Part shown: piece by piece, positions 15,725 to 24,626 of the stretch
Numbering within the stretch: the first letter of the stretch is position 1
Layout: each line of letters opens with the position of its first letter
Source of the DNA: Spiribacter salinus M19-40
GTDB taxonomy: Bacteria > Pseudomonadota > Gammaproteobacteria > Nitrococcales > Nitrococcaceae
Direction: 5' to 3'
DNA length: 64,000 nt
Assembly (NCBI RefSeq): GCF_000319575.2
Contig: NC_021291.1
Span: 1,240,001-1,304,000 of the forward strand
Program-made: the position numbers and the translations under genes
The notes under the pieces: model-generated
What the model was told of the DNA's origin: nothing
Database searches by the model: none
The model's input: the letters and a program-made list of their open reading frames with translations, nothing else

Positions 15725-17146
15725 ATGACGCAAACGCTCAACCTCACCGAAGCCCAAGCCGCGGTCGACGCCGCCTGGCAAGACGACATCCTGCCGGCGC
15801 TCGAGGCCTTTATCCGTATCCCGGCGAAATCACCGGCCTTCGATCCGGACTGGGCCCGCAATGGCCAACTCGACGCCGCCGTCGCCCTCGCTGAAGATTG
15901 GTGTCGCCAGACCGCGCCCCCAGGCAGCGCGATCGAGGTGATTCGCCTGCCTGGGCGAACGCCCGTGCTCTGGATCGATATCCCGGGCACAGGCCCCGGC
16001 GAGACACTGCTGTACGGCCATCTCGATAAACAACCAGAGGCTACCGGCTGGGACGCAGACAAGGGCCCGTGGACGCCCGTCATCGAGGGCGACCGGCTCT
16101 ATGGACGGGGCGCTGCAGATGACGGCTATGCCCTGTTCGCTTCCTTGCAGGCGGTCCGTCTACTCCATGATCAGGGCGTCGCGCATCCGCGCTGCATGCT
16201 GCTGATTGAAACCGCCGAGGAGAGCGGTAGCCCGGATCTGCCCGCCTATCTCGATCACCTCGCCGGACGGCTCGGCAACCCCGGCCTCGTCGTCTGTCTG
16301 GATTCCGGCTGTGCCGACTATGACCGCCTCTGGGTGACAACCTCACTGCGGGGCATGGCCGCCGGTGATCTGACCGTGAAAGTCCTCGAGCAAGGCGTGC
16401 ATTCCGGCGATGCAGGCGGTGTTGTGCCCTCCAGCTTCCGGATCGCCCGCCAGCTACTGGCGCGCATCGAGGACGGGGCAACCGGCACGATCCAGCTGCC
16501 CGCGTTGGCAGCAGACATCCCCGAGGAGCGTCGTGAGCAGGCACACCGCGCCGCCGAGGTCATCGGTGATGCCCTGGCGGCCAAGTACCCCTGGGCAGGC
16601 GAGACCCAGGCGAACGCCTCCGCTCCAAGCGAGCTGGTGCTCAACCGCACCTGGCGCCCCGCCCTGGAGGTCATCGGCGCCGACGATCTGCCCCCCAGCG
16701 CCGAAGCCGGCAATGTCCTGCGTCCACAGACCACCCTGCGCCTGTCACTACGCCTACCGCCGACGGTGGACGGCCAGACCGCGACTCAAGCCATGGCCGA
16801 TGCGCTCACGCGTGAGCCGCCGCAGCAGGCCTCGGTGAGCTTTCGTGCTGGCGGTTCGGCGAATGGCTGGAACGCCCCCCCGTTTGCCGGCTGGCTTGGC
16901 GACAGCCTCGAGACAAGCGCTCAGGCCTGGTTCGGCCAATCGGCCGTGTTCATGGGCGAAGGCGGCAGCATCCCGCTCATGAACCTGCTCGGCGCGCGGT
17001 TTCCTGAGGCCCGTTTCCTGGTCACCGGCGTACTCGGGCCCGGCTCAAACGCCCATGGACCCAACGAGTTCCTGCATTTGCCCATGGCCCGGCGACTAAC
17101 CGGCGTTGTAGCGGAGGCCCTGGCCGCCCAGGCCACCAAAACCTAG
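15725..17146 (+). CDS. M20-family metallopeptidase
   Basis: The 473-residue protein has the M20 dizinc site: LLYGHLDKQPEATGW (first His and Asp), LYGRGAADDGYALFASLQ (bridging Asp), ETAEESGSPD (catalytic Glu-Glu) and CLDSGCADYDR. A lid domain follows around residues 210-370, and the late His lies in NAHGPNEFLHLP. M20 enzymes cut dipeptides or small N-acyl amino acids. The length is typical of the CNDP-like 'M20/M25/M40' dipeptidases. There is no signal peptide, so it is probably cytosolic. It is convergent with the SDR gene and ends six bases before it. An amino-acid salvage role is the simplest reading. Confidence 0.87.
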   Translation: MTQTLNLTEAQAAVDAAWQDDILPALEAFIRIPAKSPAFDPDWARNGQLDAAVALAEDWCRQTAPPGSAIEVIRLPGRTPVLWIDIPGTGPGETLLYGHLDKQPEATGWDADKGPWTPVIEGDRLYGRGAADDGYALFASLQAVRLLHDQGVAHPRCMLLIETAEESGSPDLPAYLDHLAGRLGNPGLVVCLDSGCADYDRLWVTTSLRGMAAGDLTVKVLEQGVHSGDAGGVVPSSFRIARQLLARIEDGATGTIQLPALAADIPEERREQAHRAAEVIGDALAAKYPWAGETQANASAPSELVLNRTWRPALEVIGADDLPPSAEAGNVLRPQTTLRLSLRLPPTVDGQTATQAMADALTREPPQQASVSFRAGGSANGWNAPPFAGWLGDSLETSAQAWFGQSAVFMGEGGSIPLMNLLGARFPEARFLVTGVLGPGSNAHGPNEFLHLPMARRLTGVVAEALAAQATKT

Positions 17147-17151
17147 GGCGG

Positions 17152-17919
17152 CTACCAGGGGATCGGCGCGCCATCCCAGGCCAGGAAACAGCCCGAATCT
17201 TCGATAGTGGCCTCATCGATGCGGGTGAGCAGCTGACGGGCGGCAAAATCGGGGGTAAAGAGCTTGCCCTCGGGCACGCGTTTCTGAAATGGCTCTGAGA
17301 GCCCAGAGTCCGTCGTACCCGGGTGCAACGCCAGGCAGATGACCCGCCGTGCGCGGCGGCTGCACTCGATCGCAAGACCCCGGGTGAACATGTTCTGCGC
17401 TGCCTTACTGGCGCGATAGGCGTACCAGCCACCGAGTCGGTTGTCCGAAATGCTCCCGACACGCGCGGACAGGCTGGCAAACACTGCGCGCTCACGATGA
17501 TTCAGCAGCGGCAGGCAGGCCTGGGCGATGAGGGCTGGCGCCATGGCATTCACTCGAAAATTGGCTTCCAGCCCCTCGACAGAGAGATCCTCAAGCTTTT
17601 TCTCAGGCCAAATACCGTGCTTGTCATCGTGGAGCAGGCCAAAGGCATTAATCAGCAGATGCAGCTGAGGCGTTTCCTGGCCAACCTGCTCCGCCATGGC
17701 GGCGATGGCGCGCGCGTCGGTCAGCTCCACAGCCACTGGCCGAACGCGCGACCCATGTTGCGCCATCAAGCCCTGAATGGCCACTGCGTTCGGATCGCGA
17801 GCAGCGGCCCAGACCGTGGCGATTGGCGTATCCGTCAGCAGCCGCTCCACGAACGCCGCGCCAAGGGCACCGCTGGCACCAACCACCAGCGCATGAGATT
17901 GCTCGTTAAGGCTCTGCAT
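17152..17919 (-). CDS. SDR-family oxidoreductase (C-factor-like)
   Basis: The 255-residue short-chain dehydrogenase has the nucleotide motif GASGALGAAFVERLL, a NAFG motif in LLINAFGLLHDD (for the usual NNAG), catalytic Ser in FASLSARVGS and the Y-x3-K pair in WYAYRASKAAQNMF. The CsgA/C-factor subgroup has this spacing, and the tail LALHPGTTDSGLSEPFQKRVPEG is characteristic of it. The substrate is unknown. ATG 17919 (with GGGTGGGAAGG upstream) is preferred to GTG 17928. It is divergent from the DNA-repair operon with only 34 bases between starts, so the two promoters must be interleaved. Confidence 0.88.
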   Translation of the reverse strand: MQSLNEQSHALVVGASGALGAAFVERLLTDTPIATVWAAARDPNAVAIQGLMAQHGSRVRPVAVELTDARAIAAMAEQVGQETPQLHLLINAFGLLHDDKHGIWPEKKLEDLSVEGLEANFRVNAMAPALIAQACLPLLNHRERAVFASLSARVGSISDNRLGGWYAYRASKAAQNMFTRGLAIECSRRARRVICLALHPGTTDSGLSEPFQKRVPEGKLFTPDFAARQLLTRIDEATIEDSGCFLAWDGAPIPW

Positions 17920-17953
17920 CCTTCCCACCCTCTGCTCGCGTTACAATTTCGCC

Positions 17954-18961
17954 ATGACCCCACCGCTGATCCAACCCACTGACCGGGGCCTTTACTGCGC
18001 TGCCGGCGATTTCCATATCGACCCGTGGCGCCCAGTGGAGCGCGCGGTCATCACCCATGCGCATGCCGATCATGCGCGCAGTGGCAGCAACCACTACTGG
18101 GCCAGCCGTGACAGCCTTGGCCTGCTCAGGCGGCGACTGGGCCAACGCGCCGAAATCACTGGCCTGGACTACGGCGAGACCCGATCATTTGGCCCGGTGA
18201 AGGTCAGTCTGCATCCGGCCGGCCATGTGCTTGGCTCAGCCCAGGTTCGCGTGGCGCACGGCAACGAAGTTTGGGTGGCCTCCGGCGACTACAAGCGCGA
18301 TGCCGACCCCACCTGTGCAGCGTTCGAGCCTGTCGCCTGTGACACCTTCATTACCGAGGCCACGTTCGCGCTGCCGGTCTATCGCTGGCCGCCGGTGGCG
18401 CACGTGGCCCGCGACATTCATGCCTGGTGGCAGGATAATGCCGCCGCTGGCTGCACGACGATGCTCTTCTGCTATGCGCTTGGCAAGGCGCAGCGTTTGC
18501 TGGCAGAACTGCCAACGCCCGGTCCGGGCCCGATCTATTTACACGGCGCGGTCGCCCCGCTCACCGACGACTACCGCGCCGCCGGCGTCACGCTGCCACC
18601 GACCCGCCGGGTGAGTGAGGCACCCAGCGATGAGGACTATGGCACCAGCCTCGTCATTGCGCCTCCCAGCGCCGCTGGCTCAACCTGGATGCGCCGCTTT
18701 CGCCGGCCGCTGACCGGGTTCGCCTCGGGCTGGATGCGGATTCGGGGCAATCGGCGCCGGCGTGGCCATGATCGTGGCTTTGTTATCTCCGACCATGTGG
18801 ACTGGCCCGGTCTTTTGCAGACGATTGAAGACACCGGAGCCCGCCAGGTCCTCACCACCCACGGACGCGCGGATGAACTGGTGCGTTATCTGACCGAGCG
18901 GGGACTGCAGGCCCGGCCTCTGGCCACCCTGTATGGCGATGATCCCGAGGAAGAGGCATGA
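17954..18961 (+). CDS. ligase-associated MBL-fold DNA exonuclease
   Basis: The 335-residue metallo-beta-lactamase-fold nuclease has the metal motif HAHADHARSGSNHYWAS, LHPAGHVLGSAQV and SGDYKRDADP, with late strands VISDHVDWPGLLQ and VLTTHGRADELV. It is the exonuclease partner in the widespread four-gene cassette with an ATP-dependent ligase, an Lhr-type helicase and a PdeM phosphoesterase, thought to repair DNA damage such as mitomycin or oxidative lesions. There is no Shine-Dalgarno before ATG 17954, but TACAAT ends seven bases upstream, so a leaderless message is possible. The stop overlaps the ligase start (ATGA). Confidence 0.9.
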   Translation: MTPPLIQPTDRGLYCAAGDFHIDPWRPVERAVITHAHADHARSGSNHYWASRDSLGLLRRRLGQRAEITGLDYGETRSFGPVKVSLHPAGHVLGSAQVRVAHGNEVWVASGDYKRDADPTCAAFEPVACDTFITEATFALPVYRWPPVAHVARDIHAWWQDNAAAGCTTMLFCYALGKAQRLLAELPTPGPGPIYLHGAVAPLTDDYRAAGVTLPPTRRVSEAPSDEDYGTSLVIAPPSAAGSTWMRRFRRPLTGFASGWMRIRGNRRRRGHDRGFVISDHVDWPGLLQTIEDTGARQVLTTHGRADELVRYLTERGLQARPLATLYGDDPEEEA

Positions 18962-20550
18962 AAGGCTTTGCCGAGCTCTTCAGCCGTCTCGACCAGGAGC
19001 GCGGGACCAACGCCAAGGTCGCGGCCATGGCCGCGTATTTCCGCATCGTGGATCCGGCGGAAGGCGCCTGGGCGGTGTATTTCCTGAGTGGACGCCGCAT
19101 CAAACGCCTGATCGGCCCGGTCCAACTCCGCCAATGGCTGGCCGAAGCCAGTGAACTGCCAGACTGGCTCGTCGAGGAAACCCACCAACATGTCGGCGAT
19201 CTGGCTGAAACCATCGCCCTGCTCCTGACTGACCCCATCCACCGTGCCGAGCCGGATACCCGCACGCTCGCGGACTGGGTCGAGGAGGAGATTCTGGTAC
19301 TGCGGACGCAGGATGACGAGACCCGCCGCCAGCGGGTGACGCATGCCTGGGCCCGACTGGACGAGGACGGGCGATTCCTCTACAGCAAGCTACTCACCGG
19401 CGCACTCCGGGTCGGTGTTTCCCAAACCCTGGTGGAGCGGGCCCTCGCCCGCGCGACAGATCAGCCCCGTCCCGTGATCGCCCACCGGTTGATGGGTCAG
19501 TGGACGCCGACGGCGGCGTTTTTCCAGGGCCTGTTCGAGGCGCGCTCAAGCCACGAGGACGCGACGCGCCCCTACCCCTTTTTCCTGGCCCACCCCCTCG
19601 AGGGTGACCCTGCGGACAGCCTCGGCGAAATCGGTGATTGGCAGATCGAATGGAAATGGGATGGTATCCGGGCCCAGCTGGTGCGGCGGGCAGATGGGAT
19701 TCATTTGTGGTCGCGCGGTGAGGCCCTGATCACCGAGACATTCCCGGAGCTCACCGCCGGCGCCGCCTGGCTACCGCCAGATACGGTGCTTGATGGAGAG
19801 ATTCTGGCCTGGAATGAAGACGGCGTCATGCCCTTCGCCCAGCTCCAGCGGCGCCTTGGCCGCAAGCGCGTCACCCAGCGCTTCATGAATGAAGTACCGG
19901 TGCGCCTGCTTGCCTATGACCTGCTCGAGGCTGAGGGCGAGGATATCCGCGAACGACCGCTCGACGCCCGACGTGCCGCACTCGAGAGATTGCTCACCGA
20001 TCCCGAGCCACCGCTTGCCCTCTCGCCCCAGGTCAATGTGTCTGACTGGCCGTCTCTGTCCGCGCGACGGGATGAGTCGCGATCACGCGGTGTCGAGGGT
20101 CTGATGCTCAAACGCCGCGACGCCGCCTACGGTACCGGCCGGCCGCGCGGGCCATGGTGGAAGTGGAAGCTGAACCCCCTCACCCTCGATGCGATTCTGG
20201 TCTATGCCCAACCGGGGCATGGACGCCGTGCCAACCTGTACACGGATTACAGCTTCGCGCTGCCCGATGGTGACCGCCTAGTCCCGATCGCCAAAGCGTA
20301 TTCCGGCCTGGATGACCCGACCATTCGCCGGCTGGATCGCTGGATTCGTCACCACACCCGGGAGCGTTTCGGACCGGTGCGTGCGGTCGAGCCCATTCAA
20401 GTATTCGAACTGGCCTTTGAAGGCATCGCGCCCTCCAACCGCCACAAATCCGGCGTTGCCCTGCGCTTCCCACGCATCGCCCGCTGGCGTGAGGACATCG
20501 GCCCCGAGGATGCGGACACGCTCACGCAGGCTCGGGCCCTGCTGCCATGA
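18958..20550 (+). CDS. ligase-associated ATP-dependent DNA ligase
   Basis: The 530-residue ligase has an N-terminal helical DNA-binding domain (about 1-200), the adenylation motif I IEWKWDGIRAQ with Lys233 as the AMP-accepting lysine, motif III-like LDGEILAWNE, motif IV/V VEGLMLKRRDAAYGTGRPRG/WWKWKL, then an OB-fold ending near residue 520. It joins nicked duplex DNA using ATP, separate from the essential NAD+-dependent LigA. It is the second gene of the repair cassette and overlaps both neighbours by ATGA. Length and domain order match the cassette ligases rather than LigD, and no Ku gene is present. Confidence 0.92.
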   Translation: MKGFAELFSRLDQERGTNAKVAAMAAYFRIVDPAEGAWAVYFLSGRRIKRLIGPVQLRQWLAEASELPDWLVEETHQHVGDLAETIALLLTDPIHRAEPDTRTLADWVEEEILVLRTQDDETRRQRVTHAWARLDEDGRFLYSKLLTGALRVGVSQTLVERALARATDQPRPVIAHRLMGQWTPTAAFFQGLFEARSSHEDATRPYPFFLAHPLEGDPADSLGEIGDWQIEWKWDGIRAQLVRRADGIHLWSRGEALITETFPELTAGAAWLPPDTVLDGEILAWNEDGVMPFAQLQRRLGRKRVTQRFMNEVPVRLLAYDLLEAEGEDIRERPLDARRAALERLLTDPEPPLALSPQVNVSDWPSLSARRDESRSRGVEGLMLKRRDAAYGTGRPRGPWWKWKLNPLTLDAILVYAQPGHGRRANLYTDYSFALPDGDRLVPIAKAYSGLDDPTIRRLDRWIRHHTRERFGPVRAVEPIQVFELAFEGIAPSNRHKSGVALRFPRIARWREDIGPEDADTLTQARALLP

Positions 20551-23012
20551 GCACCACACCTCGACACGCGCTTGACGCCTGGTTTACGGCATCCGGCTGG
20601 ACGCCGGCCCCCTTTCAGATCGCAACCTGGCAGGCCTATGCCGAAGGCCAAAGCGGCCTGATCCACTCTGCCACCGGTTCTGGCAAATCGCTTGCGGCCT
20701 GGGGCGGCCCCCTCATGGCGGGACTTGCCGATCAGGCAGCCGCAGGTGGGCGCCCCGCTACCGGCCTGAAAGTGCTCTGGATTACGCCGCTGCGCGCCCT
20801 CGCAGGCGACACCCTGGAGAGCCTGCAGCAAGCCGCGGCGGGGGTAGGGCTTGACTGGCAGGTCGAGAAACGCACCGGGGATACCGGCGCGAGTGCCCGA
20901 CGACGGCAGCGACAACGCCCCCCACAGGCCTTAGTCACCACCCCGGAGAGTCTCTCCCTGCTGTTGTCCTACGCCGATGCGGACACCCGGTTTCAAGGCT
21001 TGCAGGCAGTCATCGTCGATGAATGGCACGAGCTGCTCGGCAGCAAGCGTGGGGTGCAGCTGGAGCTCTGTCTGGCCCGACTTCGCGCGATCAACCCGGC
21101 GCTTCGTACCTGGGGGCTGTCCGCCACACTGGGCAATCTCGATGAGGCCATGGGCACACTGCTCGGGCCTGAACCAATCCACGGGGGGACACTGATCGAG
21201 GGGGCGGCACCCAAGCCATTGCGCATCGAATCGCTCCTCCCGGCGGCCACTGACCGATTTCCCTGGGCCGGTCATCTCGGCACGCACCTGCTGTCGGGTG
21301 TCATCGCGCATCTTGAGGGACCAGGAAGTTGCTTGCTGTTTACCAATACCCGAGCGCAAGCCGAGCTTTGGTTTGAATCACTGCTGCGCGCCCGATCCGA
21401 CTGGCTTGAAGGCCTGGGACTACACCATGGCTCCATTGACCGTAGCCTGCGGGAGCGGATCGAAGATGGCCTGCGAGCGGGTGATTTCCGTTGTGTCGTC
21501 GCCACCTCCAGTCTGGACCTGGGGGTGGATTTCGCCCCCGTCGACCGGGTGGTCCAAATTGGCAGCCCGAAGGGCATCGGTCGACTTGCCCAGCGGGCGG
21601 GGCGATGTGGTCACCAACCCGATGGCCAGAGTGGCATTCTGTGCGTTCCAACCCATGCCCTTGAGTTGATCGAGATCGCGGCCGCACGACGCGCATGGCA
21701 AGCCGGCGAAGTCGAGGCCCGTCGGCCGCTGCGACAGAGCCTGGATGTGCTGGCTCAGCACCTGGTCACGCTGGCCGCCGGTGGCGGATTCGATGCCGAT
21801 CTCCTGCGTGAGGAAGTTCGCAGGACCCATGCGTTCGCCGAGCTCAGCGATGCGGCCTGGAACTGGACGCTCGCCTTTGTCACGCAAGGCGGCCCCGTGC
21901 TCGAGGCCTACCCGGATTTCCACCGGGTGGTGTGCGGGCAGGACGGACGCTACCGCATCGCGGATCGCCGCCAGGCCAGCCGACATCGCATGCACATTGG
22001 CACCATTACCAGCGATGCCGCCATCGCCGTTCGGTATCAGGGCGGCGGCTACATCGGCACCATCGAAGAGAGCTTTATTGCCCGGCTGCGCGCGGGGGAT
22101 GTCTTTTTGTTCGGTGGCAAGAGCCTGGAGCTGATCCGAGTCCGCGATCTCACCGCCTACGTCCGACGGGCAACCCGACGGCGCCAGGCTGTCCCGCGTT
22201 GGCAAGGCGGTCGGTTACCGCTATCCAGCGCCTTGGCCAGCCGCGTTCTCGAGCTCTTGGCCGAGGCGCGCGATGGCGATTTTTCCGAACCGGAGCTCGC
22301 CGCCATCCGGCCCCTGCTGGCGACCCAGGCGAGCTGGTCCGCACTGCCTCGCCAAGGTGAGCTACTGGTTGAGCGCACTCGCTCCCGCGAGGGTGAGCAC
22401 CTGTTCATCTTTCCGTTCGCCGGGCGACTCGCCCACGAGGGTCTCGCCACCCTGGCGGCCTGGCGCCTGGGACAGATCAGCCCCGCGACATTCAGTATCG
22501 CGGTCAATGACTATGGCTTCGAGCTACTATCCCGCGAGATTCCGCCGCTCGACACCTCGGACCTGCGCCGCGTCTTGGCCACCGAAAACCTGATCGAGGA
22601 TCTGTTTGCCAGCATGAACGCCAGCGAACTCGCTCGGCGCCAGTTTCGCGACATCGCCCGCGTGGCAGGACTGATCTTTCAGGGCTACCCGGGCCGGGGG
22701 AAAACCGCGCGTCAGCTGCAGGCCTCCAGCGGTCTGCTTTTTGACACCATCAGCCGCTACGACCCGGACAACCGATTGCTGGACCAGGCGCGTCGGGAAG
22801 TACTCGAGAACGCCCTGGAGATTCGGCGCATTCAGGAAACGCTGGAGACACTGGCCAACGCGGCGATCCAACTGAAAGAGCCCGAGCGGTTCACTCCCCT
22901 CGCCTTCCCGCTATGGGCCGAGCGCCAGCGTAGCCGGCTGACCACGCAAACCTGGCAGGACCGGGTCACCCGCATGGTGGAGCAGCTTGAACGGGCGGCT
23001 GATCGGTCATGA
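20547..23012 (+). CDS. ligase-associated DEXH-box DNA helicase (Lhr-core type)
   Basis: The 821-residue SF2 helicase has motif I SATGSGKSLAAWGGPL, Ia-like ITPLRALAGDTL, the Walker B box VDEWHELLGSKRG, motif III GLSATLGN, then FTNTRAQAELWF, ATSSLDLGVDF and QRAGRCGHQP in the second RecA lobe. The C-terminal winged-helix and Lhr-specific domain (about 400-820) follows, as in the 'Lhr-core' of mycobacteria but without the long C-terminal extension. It is a 3'-to-5' translocating DNA helicase in the DNA-repair cassette. Both ends overlap neighbours through ATGA, so the four proteins are almost certainly cotranslated. Confidence 0.92.
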   Translation: MSTTPRHALDAWFTASGWTPAPFQIATWQAYAEGQSGLIHSATGSGKSLAAWGGPLMAGLADQAAAGGRPATGLKVLWITPLRALAGDTLESLQQAAAGVGLDWQVEKRTGDTGASARRRQRQRPPQALVTTPESLSLLLSYADADTRFQGLQAVIVDEWHELLGSKRGVQLELCLARLRAINPALRTWGLSATLGNLDEAMGTLLGPEPIHGGTLIEGAAPKPLRIESLLPAATDRFPWAGHLGTHLLSGVIAHLEGPGSCLLFTNTRAQAELWFESLLRARSDWLEGLGLHHGSIDRSLRERIEDGLRAGDFRCVVATSSLDLGVDFAPVDRVVQIGSPKGIGRLAQRAGRCGHQPDGQSGILCVPTHALELIEIAAARRAWQAGEVEARRPLRQSLDVLAQHLVTLAAGGGFDADLLREEVRRTHAFAELSDAAWNWTLAFVTQGGPVLEAYPDFHRVVCGQDGRYRIADRRQASRHRMHIGTITSDAAIAVRYQGGGYIGTIEESFIARLRAGDVFLFGGKSLELIRVRDLTAYVRRATRRRQAVPRWQGGRLPLSSALASRVLELLAEARDGDFSEPELAAIRPLLATQASWSALPRQGELLVERTRSREGEHLFIFPFAGRLAHEGLATLAAWRLGQISPATFSIAVNDYGFELLSREIPPLDTSDLRRVLATENLIEDLFASMNASELARRQFRDIARVAGLIFQGYPGRGKTARQLQASSGLLFDTISRYDPDNRLLDQARREVLENALEIRRIQETLETLANAAIQLKEPERFTPLAFPLWAERQRSRLTTQTWQDRVTRMVEQLERAADRS

Positions 23013-23707
23013 CGCCCTTGTCACTGACATTGGGCGATCAGACGCTGGCATTGCTGCCGGAAGGCGCCGTTTTCTGGCCCGCGCGCCAGACCTTGCTGGT
23101 CGCTGACCTGCACCTGGGCAAAGCGGGCGTCTTTCGACGTGCCGGCGTCGCTGTGCCGGAAGGGGATACTGAGCAATCGCTGGCGCGACTGAGCGCCCTT
23201 ATCCATCGCCACGCGGTTAAACGGCTCATTTTGCTCGGCGACAGCGTGCACGCGCGGCCTGGGGACGATCCGGCGTTGATTGCAAACCTTCAGTCCTGGC
23301 GCCAGCGTCACGCCCGTTGCGTGATGACGGCCATCATCGGCAATCACGATCGCGAGCTCGCGCCACTGGCCGAGCTCTTCGAATGGCAGATCGAGGGCGA
23401 GACCGAGGGGGGGCTCTCCTTGCGTCACCACCCACCAGACCACGCCGTGGACACCCCCTGGCTGGCTGGCCATTGGCATCCGGTTGTTTATTTACATGGC
23501 GGCGGCGATCGACTCCGCTTACCCGCGTTCATCCAGGCAGGGCATGCCGGCCTGGTACTGCCTGCATTCGGTGGATTAACCGGCGGTCTCCCCATTGATC
23601 GGGCACCCGATCGCCGACGCTATGCGTGCGCAGGTGACCAGGTCATTGACTTGGATAGACAAAAAAAAGCCGACGCAGAGGTCGGCCAAGAGGAGGAGAG
23701 ACAGTAA
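23009..23707 (+). CDS. pdeM: ligase-associated DNA damage response endonuclease PdeM
   Basis: The 232-residue calcineurin-like phosphoesterase has LLVADLHLGKAGVFRRAG (Asp-x-His), LLGDSVHAR, IIGNHDREL, and GHWHPVVYLHGGGDR. These carry the binuclear metal site. It is the fourth gene of the exonuclease-ligase-helicase cassette. The last ~20 residues (QKKADAEVGQEEERQ) are unlike the family and coincide with a hairpin and A-run that form a terminator for the opposite strand, so that segment may be a by-product of the terminator rather than a functional tail. Stop TAA at 23705. Confidence 0.9.
   Translation: MTPLSLTLGDQTLALLPEGAVFWPARQTLLVADLHLGKAGVFRRAGVAVPEGDTEQSLARLSALIHRHAVKRLILLGDSVHARPGDDPALIANLQSWRQRHARCVMTAIIGNHDRELAPLAELFEWQIEGETEGGLSLRHHPPDHAVDTPWLAGHWHPVVYLHGGGDRLRLPAFIQAGHAGLVLPAFGGLTGGLPIDRAPDRRRYACAGDQVIDLDRQKKADAEVGQEEERQ
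23660..23686 (-). terminator. intrinsic terminator for the sodium channel transcript
   Basis: Read on the minus strand, GCCGAC at 23686-23681, a six-base loop and GTCGGC at 23674-23669 form a perfect six-pair stem, followed at once by eight U residues. It lies 85 bases past the channel gene's stop and inside the 3' coding end of pdeM on the other strand. Confidence 0.85.
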
Positions 23708-23770
23708 ATCCTGTGTTGCGTCGCAGTATAGCAATAATTTTCGCTTCCGAACCAAGTCTGCGAACGCCTA

Positions 23771-24607
23771 TCACCTGTTCTTTTCGCGCACAAGTTGACC
23801 TTGCTCAAGACGCGAGAGGCGTTCGTCGGTCGATCGGAGCAGCGTAAGAATTTCTTCGCGCTCCTGATGGGCCTGCGCCTCCATCTCCGCCCGTCGCGCG
23901 TCTTCGGTCTCCCAATGCGCTGACTGCATCGTATTGACAATCAGACCGATAAAAAGGTTCAGGATGGTAAACGCCGTAACCAGGATGAAGGTCACGAAAT
24001 AGACCCAGGCGAAGGCGTAGGCCTCCATTACCGGGCGAGCGATGCCCATTGACCAGCTCTCTAATGTCATGACCTGAAAAAGGGTGAACATCGAGGCACC
24101 CAACGTGCCGAACCACGCCGGGAAGCGCTCGCCGAAGAGCTCGGTCCCCATCACTCCGAAAATATAGAACACCAGCGCCAGCAAAAAGACGATCCAGCCA
24201 ATACTGGGAATCGCCGCAACCAGCGCATCAATCAGCACTCGCAAACGCCGCACCGTCGACAACAGCCGCAGAACGCGCAGGATGCGCAGCGCCCGAAGAA
24301 TGCTGAACGGCCCGGAGGCCGGCACCAGCGAAATCGCGACGATCACGAAATCAAAGACATTCCAGCCGCCACGGAAGAATCGCCCACCATGCGCAAACAG
24401 CTTGAGGGCAATCTCGGCGGCAAAGACAGCGACAACCGCGCCCTCAATACCCAGAATCCATGGGCCCGCAACCGCCATCGCCCGCTCGGAGGTCGCCAGT
24501 CCCAACAGCAGGGCGTTTAGCACGATCAACCCGACAATGGCGTTACGCGGACCGGGCGCGTCAATCCACACACCCGCCGCGGCCCGCCAGTTGGCAATCC
24601 GGCTCAT
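23771..24607 (-). CDS. bacterial voltage-gated sodium channel (NaChBac/BacNav family)
   Basis: The 278-residue protein has one six-helix channel domain. S1-S3 lie at about 20-98. S4 is at 104-123 with arginines 105, 108, 111, 114, 120 and 121 in the three-residue repeat (ILRALRILRVLRLLSTVRR). Then come S5, the pore and selectivity filter TLESWS (181-186), S6 near 197-227, and a C-terminal coiled-coil (about 235-270). TLESWS/TLESWA filters mark tetrameric Na+-selective channels such as NaChBac, NavSp1 and NavAe1, found in marine and alkaliphilic bacteria. The start is ATG 24607, and a GTG six bases upstream is possible. It follows the photolyase gene by 19 bases and ends in a clear terminator. 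Confidence 0.93.
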   Translation of the reverse strand: MSRIANWRAAAGVWIDAPGPRNAIVGLIVLNALLLGLATSERAMAVAGPWILGIEGAVVAVFAAEIALKLFAHGGRFFRGGWNVFDFVIVAISLVPASGPFSILRALRILRVLRLLSTVRRLRVLIDALVAAIPSIGWIVFLLALVFYIFGVMGTELFGERFPAWFGTLGASMFTLFQVMTLESWSMGIARPVMEAYAFAWVYFVTFILVTAFTILNLFIGLIVNTMQSAHWETEDARRAEMEAQAHQEREEILTLLRSTDERLSRLEQGQLVREKNR

Positions 24608-24626
24608 TCGCACACCAGCGGCATCA

